Shown piece by piece: positions 1 through 5,614 of a stretch of DNA of 10,939 bases. The notes below the pieces were generated by a model. That model was not told where the DNA came from and searched no databases. It saw only the letters and a program-made list of their open reading frames with translations. Position 1 is the stretch's first letter. Each line of letters begins with the position of its first letter. Location of the stretch: NCBI GenBank assembly GCA_020348765.1, contig CP070753.1:2796796-2807734 (forward strand). The letters are read 5' to 3'. Source of the DNA: Burkholderiales bacterium. Lineage in GTDB: Bacteria > Pseudomonadota > Gammaproteobacteria > Burkholderiales > Burkholderiaceae_E. Position numbers and translations under genes: made by a program.

Positions 1-165
1 CGCACCACGCTGGTGATCGCGCACCGCCTGGCCACGGTGCAGCATGTCTCTCGCATCGTGGTCATGGACCACGGTCACATGGTCGAGACCGGCACGCATG
101 CCGAACTGATCGCCCAGGGCGGGCTGTACGCGCGGCTCGCGGCACTGCAGTTCGAGGGCGTCTGA
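1..165 (+). CDS. ABC transporter ATP-binding/permease protein, C-terminal fragment
   Basis: Only the last 54 codons are inside the window, and the reading frame is open from base 1 to a TGA at 163-165. The fragment begins [13 protein letters not shown], the H-loop region of an ABC ATPase. His8 is the switch histidine that contacts the ATP gamma-phosphate. It continues with [17 protein letters not shown] and ends [11 protein letters not shown], the typical close of exporter-type half transporters of the MsbA/LipA-exporter class, where membrane and ATPase domains are fused. The membrane domain, Walker A and Walker B lie upstream of the window, so the substrate (lipid, peptide or drug) cannot be told. 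No gene follows closely: the next start is almost 400 bases downstream, so this is probably the last gene of its unit. Confidence 0.9.
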   Translation, partial: RTTLVIAHRLATVQHVSRIVVMDHGHMVETGTHAELIAQGGLYARLAALQFEGV

Positions 166-222
166 GCGGCACGCGTGAGCGAGCCAGGCGACTCGAGCGG
201 CCGGCCTCGATGCTGTATTCGA

Positions 223-238
223 CCTGAACCTGTTCAGG
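223..238. repeat. 16-bp dyad, CCTGAAC-CT-GTTCAGG
   Basis: Two perfect 7-bp half-sites flank a 2-bp centre, about 58 bases after the ABC transporter stop. As RNA it would give only a short hairpin with a strained loop and no following T-tract, so it is a poor intrinsic terminator. As DNA it looks more like a dimeric-regulator operator. No regulator can be assigned from the sequence. Confidence 0.5.
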
Positions 239-310
239 GCGATGCCGACCTGCCGATGTACGAGCGCAGGCTGCGGCGCCGGGAGCGCGACGCAGGCCCA
301 GGCGCTCACG

Positions 311-390
311 CGCTGCCCACCGCGGCCGAGGTTCGACGCAAGGCCGATACCGCTGCCCACCGCGGCCGAGGCCTGACGCAAGGCCGAACG
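311..390. repeat. 40-bp tandem duplication (two copies)
   Basis: Copies 311-350 and 351-390 are directly adjacent with an exact 40-bp period and match at 34 of 40 positions. The first 21 bases (CGCTGCCCACCGCGGCCGAG plus G) are identical, as is the GACGCAAGGCCGA block. The six differences form two clusters of three. It is in non-coding DNA upstream of the glycine-zipper gene. A replication-slippage duplication is the simplest origin; a paired binding site is possible. Confidence 0.8.
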
Positions 391-548
391 CGCACCCATC
401 CGAAACAGGCCGTTACATTCGTTGCACCTCGCCATTGCGCGAAACCGGCCTCCCGGACGTTGCAGGTCCTATGCTCGTGGCAAGCCTGCACGGGCCGAAC
501 AGCGGTCGGCGCCCCCGGCAGCATCGGCGCCGATCGCCAACTGCAACG

Positions 549-554
549 AGGAGG
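549..554 (+). promoter_or_regulatory. Shine-Dalgarno of glycine-zipper gene
   Basis: AGGAGG lies 4 bases before the ATG at 559. This near-consensus site decides the start and rules out the longer upstream open frame. Confidence 0.85.
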
Positions 555-558
555 TTCC

Positions 559-1119
559 ATGCGCAAGTGGATCATCACACTGGCCGGTGTCATCGGTATC
601 GGCACGACGGCACCCGCGCTGGCCGCCCCGCCCGAAGTGGTCTTCGGCGCGGTGCTGGGCGGCGGATTGGGCGCGGTCATCGGCGGCGACATCGGCGGCC
701 GCCAGGGTGCAATCGTCGGCGGCGCGATCGGTGCGGCAACCGGCGCGGCGATCGGCAGCGACGCGACGCGCCGCGACCGTGGCGGCCACCGGACAGGATA
801 CGGCCGCGGTCACGTGACCATACGGCCACCGGTGGCCGTCATCTACGGCCCGGTCTATCGGGTGCATGCCCCGCCCGCCGTGGTGGCGCCGCCGCCGTGG
901 GTCGTGTACGCGCCGGCGCCGGCATACGGCCGCGGCGTCGCCTACGGCAAGCCGCGCCGGGTGGACGACCGCGCCTACGACGTTCCGAAGTTCAAGCGCC
1001 ACAAGCGGCTGCGCCATGCGTACCGGCACGGCATGCGTGATGGCTTCCGTGACGGCTTCCGTGACGGCTTCCGCAACGGCTTTCGACGCGGACTGCGAAT
1101 CGGCCGTCACGAACGCTGA
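559..1119 (+). CDS. Secreted glycine-zipper protein with DGFR-repeat tail
   Basis: A 186-residue protein starting at an ATG with AGGAGG just upstream. Residues 1-22 form a Sec signal peptide (basic MRKW, hydrophobic core, ALA cleavage motif). Residues about 30-66 are a glycine zipper: repeated GxxxG spacing in GAVLGGGLGAVIGG and GGAIGAATGAAIGSD, the pattern of the outer-membrane/periplasmic glycine-zipper families. Residues about 84-130 are rich in Pro, Val, Tyr and Ala. The tail from about 141 is strongly basic and contains four tetrapeptides, DGFR DGFR DGFR NGFR (161-176), then RGLR, encoded by four 12-bp DNA units at 1039-1086. By family analogy it sits in the periplasm or outer membrane as a small structural or stress-related protein; its function is unknown. 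It stands alone between two long gaps. Confidence 0.8.
   Translation: MRKWIITLAGVIGIGTTAPALAAPPEVVFGAVLGGGLGAVIGGDIGGRQGAIVGGAIGAATGAAIGSDATRRDRGGHRTGYGRGHVTIRPPVAVIYGPVYRVHAPPAVVAPPPWVVYAPAPAYGRGVAYGKPRRVDDRAYDVPKFKRHKRLRHAYRHGMRDGFRDGFRDGFRNGFRRGLRIGRHER
1039..1086 (+). repeat. Four 12-bp in-frame tandem units (DGFR repeats)
   Basis: Units 1039-1050, 1051-1062, 1063-1074 and 1075-1086 follow the pattern GAYGGCTTCCGY. The last is diverged (AACGGCTTTCGA). They encode DGFR three times and NGFR once. The unit is a multiple of three, so copy number could change without breaking the frame. Confidence 0.85.
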
Positions 1120-1146
1120 GTCGACACGCCCCGGCGGCGGCCCGCC

Positions 1147-1172
1147 CCGGTGCCGCGCCGGGCCGGCACCGG
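1147..1172 (+). terminator. GC-rich stem-loop after glycine-zipper gene
   Basis: CCGGTGCCG (1147-1155) pairs perfectly with CGGCACCGG (1164-1172) around an 8-base loop, starting 28 bases after the stop codon. No T-tract follows, so it may be a weak terminator or an mRNA 3'-end stabiliser rather than a canonical intrinsic terminator. Confidence 0.4.
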
Positions 1173-1279
1173 AGGCGCACGATCGGCGCCGGCCGCGGGC
1201 ACAGCGGTCATAGTGCCTTGCGCCGGACCGGTGCAATGGGGGATGATCGCCGGCTTTCGCCTGAAGGCCGCTGCGCCCC

Positions 1280-2122
1280 ATGTTCGAGTTGCTGGTCGCA
1301 CTGCCGCTGCTGGTCAAGGCGGCGATTCTCGGCGTCGTCGAGGGCCTGACCGAGTTCCTGCCGATCTCGAGCACCGGTCACCTGATCCTGGCCGGCAGCC
1401 TGCTCGGCTGGACCGACGCCAAGGCCAAGGTGTTCGAGATCGCAATCCAGACCGGCGCCATGCTGTCGGTGATCTGGTACTACCGGGTGCGCATCCTGCG
1501 GGTGCTCGCTGGGCTCGGCGACGAGCCGGAAGCCCGACGCTTCGCGCTCAACGTCATCGTGGCATTCCTGCCGGCCGCCGTCCTCGGTGTGCTGTTCGCG
1601 GGTGCCATCAAGCGCTGGCTGTTCCATCCGGTGCCGGTGGCCGTCGCGCTGGTGGTCGGCGGGCTCGTGATCCTGGGGGTCGAACGGTGGCGCGCGCGCG
1701 TGACCGCGCGCATCGATTCGGTCGATGCGATGCGACCGCTGGACGCGTTCAAGGTCGGCTGTGCGCAGGCGTTCGCGCTGATACCGGGCACCAGCCGCTC
1801 AGGCGCCACGATCATGGGCGGCATGATCTTCGGGCTTTCGCGTCCGGCCGCAACCGAGTTCTCGTTCTTCCTCGCGATCCCGACCCTGATCGGAGCCGGC
1901 GTCTATGACACCTGGAAGTACCGCTCACTGCTGTCCTGGAACGACGCGCCGCTGTTCCTGGTCGGCATGGCGCTGGCCTTCGCCAGCGCACTGGTCTGTG
2001 TGCGCTGGCTGATCCGCTACGTCGCGAGCCACGATTTCAGGCCGTTTGCCTGGTACCGGATCGTGTTCGGCATCGTCGTGCTGGTCACCGCGTACACAGG
2101 GCTCGTGACCTGGCACGCCTGA
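1280..2122 (+). CDS. uppP: Undecaprenyl-diphosphate phosphatase UppP (BacA)
   Basis: This 280-residue inner-membrane enzyme removes a phosphate from undecaprenyl diphosphate, recycling the C55 lipid carrier used for peptidoglycan, O-antigen and other wall polymers; excess gives bacitracin resistance. Length matches the family (about 270). The first signature, [17 protein letters not shown], is at residues 18-34. Glu21, Glu25 and His34 correspond to E. coli Glu17, Glu21 and His30. The second, [10 protein letters not shown], is at 169-178 with the catalytic Arg173. About seven to eight hydrophobic segments fit the known fold. The ATG at 1280 places the first signature where expected; the ribosome site is weak (AAGG at 1264-1267). 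A GC-rich gap separates it from the upstream gene, and it converges with the minus-strand YkgJ-family gene. No bacitracin-type regulator is nearby, so it is probably the housekeeping copy. Confidence 0.97.
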   Translation: MFELLVALPLLVKAAILGVVEGLTEFLPISSTGHLILAGSLLGWTDAKAKVFEIAIQTGAMLSVIWYYRVRILRVLAGLGDEPEARRFALNVIVAFLPAAVLGVLFAGAIKRWLFHPVPVAVALVVGGLVILGVERWRARVTARIDSVDAMRPLDAFKVGCAQAFALIPGTSRSGATIMGGMIFGLSRPAATEFSFFLAIPTLIGAGVYDTWKYRSLLSWNDAPLFLVGMALAFASALVCVRWLIRYVASHDFRPFAWYRIVFGIVVLVTAYTGLVTWHA

Positions 2123-2147
2123 GCCGGGACAGCGGGCGGGCAGCGGT

Positions 2148-2165
2148 CGCGCGGCGCGCCGCGCG
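2148..2165. terminator. 18-bp perfect GC palindrome between convergent genes
   Basis: CGCGCGGCGCGCCGCGCG is self-complementary and lies between the uppP stop (2122) and the YkgJ-family stop (2169). It could fold in transcripts from both sides and act as a bidirectional end. There is no T-tract on either side, and some of the symmetry may simply reflect CG-rich low complexity. Confidence 0.3.
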
Positions 2166-2168
2166 CGC

Positions 2169-2447
2169 CTACGGGCGGGTACGCAGCTCCAGCCCTGCCA
2201 GCCAGCGGATCGCGTGCCGCCGATCCGCGCCGCACATCTCGGTCGACGGCGCCAGCCCGACACAGAACCGGGGTCGCTCGGGATGCCCGAACAGGCGGCA
2301 GCGCAGCTGCTCGGTCAGCTGCACGCAGCGCACACCGGCGGGCTTGCCGGCGGGCATGCCCGGAATCGGCGCTCGGATCGACGGCGCGATGCAGCAGGCA
2401 CCGCACCCGGGCCGGCACGCGATGCGACTCAACTCGCGCACCGACAC
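2169..2447 (-). CDS. YkgJ-family (UPF0153) cysteine cluster protein
   Basis: A 92-residue protein with eight cysteines: Cys11, 15, 18, 19, 41, 50, 62 and 72. The N-terminal CRPGCGACC and the APSIxxPIPGMPxGKPA stretch are typical of the short CxxCxxCC family (UPF0153); E. coli YeiW, as I recall it, is the closest in layout and size. The cysteines are thought to bind a metal, zinc or iron-sulfur, but no reaction is established. The start is a GTG at 2447 with only a weak ribosome site. Homologues begin just a few residues before CRPGC, so this start or one very near is right. It lies 31 bp after thiD on the same strand and is probably co-transcribed. The stop faces the uppP stop. Confidence 0.85.
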   Translation of the reverse strand: MSVRELSRIACRPGCGACCIAPSIRAPIPGMPAGKPAGVRCVQLTEQLRCRLFGHPERPRFCVGLAPSTEMCGADRRHAIRWLAGLELRTRP

Positions 2448-2478
2448 CTGGCTTGCCGCCTGATCCGCACGGCGCGAC

Positions 2479-3318
2479 TCATCGCGCCTGCGGCGTGTTC
2501 CAGAAGCGGTGGAAGTGGTGCACCGGGCCGTGGCCGGTGCCCACCGACAACTCGCCCGAGCGGCGAATCGATTCGGTCAGATAGGCCTTGGCCTCGCGCA
2601 CCGCGGCCTCGACGTCGGCACGTTGCGGCAACAGCGCCGCGATCGCTGCCGACAGCGTGCAGCCGGTGCCGTGCGTGTTCCTCGTGTCGATGCGCGGCGC
2701 ACTCAGCTCGATCATGCGATCCCCGTCGTGCAGCAGGTCGGTGGCATCGGCCAGGGCGCTACCGGCCAGGTGCCCGCCCTTGAGGAGGACCCAGCGCCGG
2801 CCGTCGTCGGGCAGCAGCCGACGCAGGTGCTCGGCCGCGCGCCGCATCTCGCTCAGCGAGTCGGGCGCACGGGCGCGCAGCAGCACCCCGGCCTCGGGCA
2901 GGTTCGGCGTGATCACCGTGGCCAGCGGCAGCACCAGCTCGATCAGCGTGGCCGTCGCCTCGGGTGAGAGCAGCGCATCGCCGCTCTTGGCCACCATGAC
3001 CGGATCGACCACCAGGTGCGACGGCACCCGGCCGTGCAACCCGTCGGACACGGCGCGAGCGATCGCGCTGGTGCCGAGCATGCCGATCTTGGCCGAATCG
3101 ACCCGAACGTCGTCGAACAGCGTGTCGAGCTGCTGCCTGACGAACTCGGGCGGCACGCCGTGCACGCCGCTGACCGTGCGCGTGTTTTGCGCGGTCAGCG
3201 CGGCGACCACGCCCATGCCATAGGCGCGCAGCGCCGAGAATGCCTTCAGGTCGGCATAGATGCCTGCGCCGCCCGATGGATCGATGCCGGCGATCGACAG
3301 TGCGTTGGGGATGGCCAT
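2479..3318 (-). CDS. thiD: Hydroxymethylpyrimidine / phosphomethylpyrimidine kinase ThiD
   Basis: A 279-residue cytoplasmic kinase of the ribokinase fold that phosphorylates HMP and HMP-phosphate to HMP-diphosphate, the pyrimidine half of thiamine. The N-terminal motif [15 protein letters not shown] (residues 6-20) is diagnostic. [13 protein letters not shown] (105-117) and [12 protein letters not shown] (136-147) follow. GTGC (217-220) forms the anion hole and carries the Cys expected in bacterial ThiD. The length is close to the E. coli enzyme (266), with a slight C-terminal extension. The ATG at 3318 is preceded by AGAGGA with 6-base spacing, which excludes a much longer open frame running into the upstream repeats. 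It is not beside other thi genes, and no TPP riboswitch (conserved CUGAGA) is visible in the 350 bases upstream. Confidence 0.96.
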   Translation of the reverse strand: MAIPNALSIAGIDPSGGAGIYADLKAFSALRAYGMGVVAALTAQNTRTVSGVHGVPPEFVRQQLDTLFDDVRVDSAKIGMLGTSAIARAVSDGLHGRVPSHLVVDPVMVAKSGDALLSPEATATLIELVLPLATVITPNLPEAGVLLRARAPDSLSEMRRAAEHLRRLLPDDGRRWVLLKGGHLAGSALADATDLLHDGDRMIELSAPRIDTRNTHGTGCTLSAAIAALLPQRADVEAAVREAKAYLTESIRRSGELSVGTGHGPVHHFHRFWNTPQAR

Positions 3319-3403
3319 GCTCGGTCCTCTACGGTGGGTCTCGGTTTCGGTGCGCCTGTCCGCGCCCCGTGCCGTTCGGATGGGCGCCGCAGCGCTCGGC
3401 ACC

Positions 3404-3488
3404 ACGCGCCGCCGATCGATGCGCGCCGCCGATCGATGCGCGTCGCCGATCGATGCGCGCCGCCGATCGATACCCGTCGCGGATCGAT
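3404..3488. repeat. Five 17-bp tandem repeats ending GATCGAT
   Basis: Units start at 3404, 3421, 3438, 3455 and 3472 with an exact 17-bp period and no spacers. Consensus: GCGCGCCGCCGATCGAT. Units 2 and 4 are identical, units 1 and 3 each differ at one base, and unit 5 at four. Every unit holds a GATC and the overlapping palindromes CGATCG and ATCGAT (except CGATCG in unit 5). A 17-bp period keeps neither reading frame nor helical face, so this is a minisatellite or an iteron-like binding array rather than coding DNA. Confidence 0.9.
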
Positions 3489-3508
3489 GGATTCTACGGC
3501 GATCCGCG
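3478..3508. repeat. 9-bp inverted repeat, CGCGGATCG / CGATCCGCG
   Basis: The arms at 3478-3486 and 3500-3508 match perfectly around a 13-base spacer. The left arm is inside the last, most diverged 17-bp unit. It lies about 160 bases from each of the two divergent start codons. It may be an operator or an RNA hairpin; no T-tract follows. Confidence 0.6.
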
Positions 3509-3529
3509 CGACCGCTTCGATGTGCGAAT

Positions 3530-3543
3530 CCGTGCATGCACGG
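3530..3543. promoter_or_regulatory. 14-bp perfect palindrome, possible operator
   Basis: CCGTGCATGCACGG is fully self-complementary and sits in the divergent thiD/DUF3179 intergenic region. This form is common for dimeric helix-turn-helix regulators. The cognate regulator is unknown. Confidence 0.4.
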
Positions 3544-3658
3544 CGCGCCCCGGATCGCGAGCACGAGCGCTCGGGTGGCCCCGGGGCCGGCGGGGGTGTC
3601 AGGCCGGGCCCGCGTGCGCGACCCATCCCCACCGGCGCCCGGCGCAAGCACTCGCCAC

Positions 3659-3664
3659 GGAGGT
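3659..3664 (+). promoter_or_regulatory. Shine-Dalgarno of DUF3179 gene
   Basis: GGAGGT lies 4 bases before the ATG at 3669. It favours that start over the internal ATG at 3765, which has no such site. Confidence 0.75.
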
Positions 3665-3668
3665 GTGC

Positions 3669-4715
3669 ATGTCCCGCCCATTCGCGACCACCAAGGCCCC
3701 GATCGACGGCTCCGGATCGCACGCGCGCACCCGCGCCGGCGCGTCGGCGCACCCGCGGCCCGCGATGCGCACGGCCTGCACACTGCTGGTCGCATGCGCC
3801 GCGCTGCTGTGGCACGCGCCGGCGCCGGCCCAGAGCGCACCGGGTGCCACGAAGCTGAACGGTTTCGTGCTGGACGGCGCCTCGATCCCGGTCGACCAGA
3901 TCCTGCCCGGCGGCCCGCCGCGGGACGGGATCCCGGCGATCGACACGCCGCGCTTCGTCGCCGCCGACGCGGCCGGGCTCGAGGCCGACGATCGGGTGCT
4001 CGGCCTGGTGCGAAACGGCGTGGCCAGGGCCTACCCGGTGCGCATCCTGAACTGGCACGAGGTGGTCAACGACCGGATCGGCGACGAACGGATCGTGATC
4101 ACCTATTGCCCGTTGTGCGGTTCCGGCATCGCGTTTGGTGCCGATGTCGGCGGACGCACCCGCAGCTTCGGCGTCTCGGGCCTGCTGTTCAACAGCGACG
4201 TGCTGCTATACGACCGCGAGACCGAGAGCCTGTGGTCGCAACTGCTGGGCGAAGCGGTCACCGGACCGGCCAGGGGCACGCGGCTGCGGGCCGTGACGCT
4301 GGATCACACCAGTTGGGCCGACTGGCGCGCCCGGCACCCGGAGACGCGAGTGCTGTCTTTCGAGACCGGTTACCTGCGCAACTATGCCCGGGATCCCTAT
4401 GCCGGCTACGAGCGCGATCCGCGCACCTTCTTCCCGGTCGCAGCCAGCGACCCGCGCTACCATGCCAAGGCCTGGGTGCTCGGCGTCGAGGCGAGCGGCG
4501 CGCGCAAGGCGTATCCGTTCGCCGAGCTCGAGAACGCGCCGCAACCGCTCGCCGACCGTCTCGGCGGCCGCGAGATCGAGGTGATCTACGATGCCGAGCA
4601 TCGCACCGCGCGCGTGCGCGATGCCGACGGTGCGCCCTACCCGTCGGTGATGACGTTCTGGTTCGCCTGGGTCGCGTTCTTCCCGGACACGCAGGTCTAT
4701 CGCGCACCGCGCTAG
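3669..4715 (+). CDS. Exported DUF3179 domain-containing protein
   Basis: A 348-residue protein of the DUF3179 family, whose biochemical role is unknown. The domain covers about 75-340. Signatures include GVARAYPVRILNWHEVVND (117-135), ITYCPLCGSG (144-153) with Cys147 and Cys150, FGVSGLLFNSDVLLYDRETESLW (167-189), and the closing FWFAWVAFFPDT. The CPLC pair resembles a metal or redox site. A hydrophobic export segment, ACTLLVACAALLWHAPAPA, lies at 36-54 behind a 32-residue basic, Ser/Arg-rich extension; cleavage near 54-56 would leave a periplasmic protein. The Shine-Dalgarno supports the start at 3669, while Met33 (3765) would give a normal-length signal peptide, so the N-terminus is uncertain. 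An 85-bp gap to the aldolase gene makes co-transcription plausible. Confidence 0.88.
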   Translation: MSRPFATTKAPIDGSGSHARTRAGASAHPRPAMRTACTLLVACAALLWHAPAPAQSAPGATKLNGFVLDGASIPVDQILPGGPPRDGIPAIDTPRFVAADAAGLEADDRVLGLVRNGVARAYPVRILNWHEVVNDRIGDERIVITYCPLCGSGIAFGADVGGRTRSFGVSGLLFNSDVLLYDRETESLWSQLLGEAVTGPARGTRLRAVTLDHTSWADWRARHPETRVLSFETGYLRNYARDPYAGYERDPRTFFPVAASDPRYHAKAWVLGVEASGARKAYPFAELENAPQPLADRLGGREIEVIYDAEHRTARVRDADGAPYPSVMTFWFAWVAFFPDTQVYRAPR

Positions 4716-4800
4716 ACGCGATGCGCCGGTGTGCCGCCTGTTCAGCGCCCCGCGCGCGTGGTAAATGTCGGCCCGAGCCTTATCGCCCGGAGCACCGCAA

Positions 4801-5589
4801 ATGCCACCTGACGATCCGATCGCCCGGGGCCGAGTCGACCTGGCCTGCGCGCTGCGCCAGGCGGCGCGGATGGGCCTGGCCGAAGGCGTGTGCAACCACT
4901 TCAGCTTCGCGTTGCCGGGGCTGGACGACCGCTTCCTGATCAACCCGCAGGGCCTGCACTGGTCCGAGATTCGCGCCGCCGACGTGCTGCTGATCGATGG
5001 CGCCGGGCACGTGCTGGACGGACCGCACACGGTCGAGCCGACCGCGTTCTTCATCCACGCGCGCATCCACCGCGCCAATCCGCGTGCCCGGTGCGTGCTG
5101 CACACGCACATGCCGTTCGCGACCGCGCTGACCCTGCTGCGCGAACCGCAGCTGCTGCCGGCGAGCCAGACCGCGCTGAAGTTCCACGGCCGCATCGCCT
5201 GCGACCCGGTGTACAACGGCCTGGTCCTGGACGATGCCGAAGGCGACCGGATCGTCGCCGCGCTCGGAGACGCGGACGTGCTGTTCATGGCCAACCACGG
5301 GGTGATCGTGGCCGCACCGAGCGTGGCCTGGGCCTTCGACGATCTGTATTACCTCGAGCGTGCCTGCATGCTGCAGGTGCTCGCAGAAGGCACCGGACGC
5401 AAGCTGCGGCTGATCGACCGGAAGGTCGCCGAACACACGGCACGGCAGATGGATGCCGAGCGCCAGCAGTCGGACCTGCACTTCGCGGCGCTGGCGCGCG
5501 AGCTCGATCGGCTCGATCCGATGTGGCGGCGTCTCGATGCGCCGAACCCCTCGCCGGTGCCGGTTGCGCGCCGCAAGGCGCGCGGCTGA
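4801..5589 (+). CDS. Class II aldolase/adducin family protein
   Basis: A 262-residue cytoplasmic protein of the class II aldolase/adducin fold, which includes L-fuculose-phosphate aldolase and ribulose-phosphate epimerase. Early motifs GLAEGVCNHFSF (25-36) and INPQGLHWSEIRAADV (47-62) are typical. The zinc ligands are His101 and His103 (HTH) plus His166 in MANHG. Glu79 in the HTVEP segment may be the catalytic acid. The C-terminal third (about 190-262) is helical and basic. It looks like the longer, non-sugar-phosphate branch often annotated only as 'class II aldolase/adducin family', so the substrate is unknown. The ATG at 4801 has GGAG 8 bases upstream; an in-frame ATG at 4765 has a poorer site. 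The next gene begins 25 bp after its stop. Confidence 0.92.
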   Translation: MPPDDPIARGRVDLACALRQAARMGLAEGVCNHFSFALPGLDDRFLINPQGLHWSEIRAADVLLIDGAGHVLDGPHTVEPTAFFIHARIHRANPRARCVLHTHMPFATALTLLREPQLLPASQTALKFHGRIACDPVYNGLVLDDAEGDRIVAALGDADVLFMANHGVIVAAPSVAWAFDDLYYLERACMLQVLAEGTGRKLRLIDRKVAEHTARQMDAERQQSDLHFAALARELDRLDPMWRRLDAPNPSPVPVARRKARG

Positions 5590-5614
5590 ACCAGGCCGCA
5601 CGGACCGGTTCCCG

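Larger units (their letters stand above)
166..558. other. Intergenic region, 393 bp, non-coding
   Basis: I see no supported gene here. An open frame runs into the downstream gene, but its sequence is low-complexity Arg/Pro/Ala typical of GC-rich shadow frames, and the real downstream start has its own strong Shine-Dalgarno. The region holds a 16-bp perfect dyad (223-238), a 40-bp imperfect tandem duplication (311-390) and the ribosome binding site of the glycine-zipper gene. TATGCT at 470-475 resembles a -10 box but has no convincing -35, so I do not call a promoter. Confidence 0.7.
3319..3668. other. Divergent intergenic region, 350 bp, repeat-rich
   Basis: No gene is supported. It is the common upstream region of thiD (minus) and the DUF3179 gene (plus), so promoters for both should lie here, but I cannot pick clear -35/-10 pairs. 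It contains five 17-bp tandem units (3404-3488), a 9-bp inverted repeat overlapping the last unit (3478-3508) and a 14-bp perfect palindrome (3530-3543). The frames open across it are Arg/Ala-rich shadows. Confidence 0.75.

Noticed and set aside
1209..1247. Promoter elements before uppP (CATAGT, TTGCGC...GATGAT)
   Set aside because: The matches to consensus are weak (three to four of six) and could be chance in this composition.
3404..3488. CRISPR array
   Set aside because: The 17-bp units are contiguous with no spacers, and there are no cas genes.
3319..3668. TPP riboswitch upstream of thiD
   Set aside because: No CUGAGA or other conserved thi-box element was found on the minus strand in this gap.
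2479..3840. ThiD with a 174-residue N-terminal extension
   Set aside because: The extension is translated from the 17-bp repeats and intergenic DNA. The ATG at 3318 has a good Shine-Dalgarno and gives the normal ThiD N-terminus.
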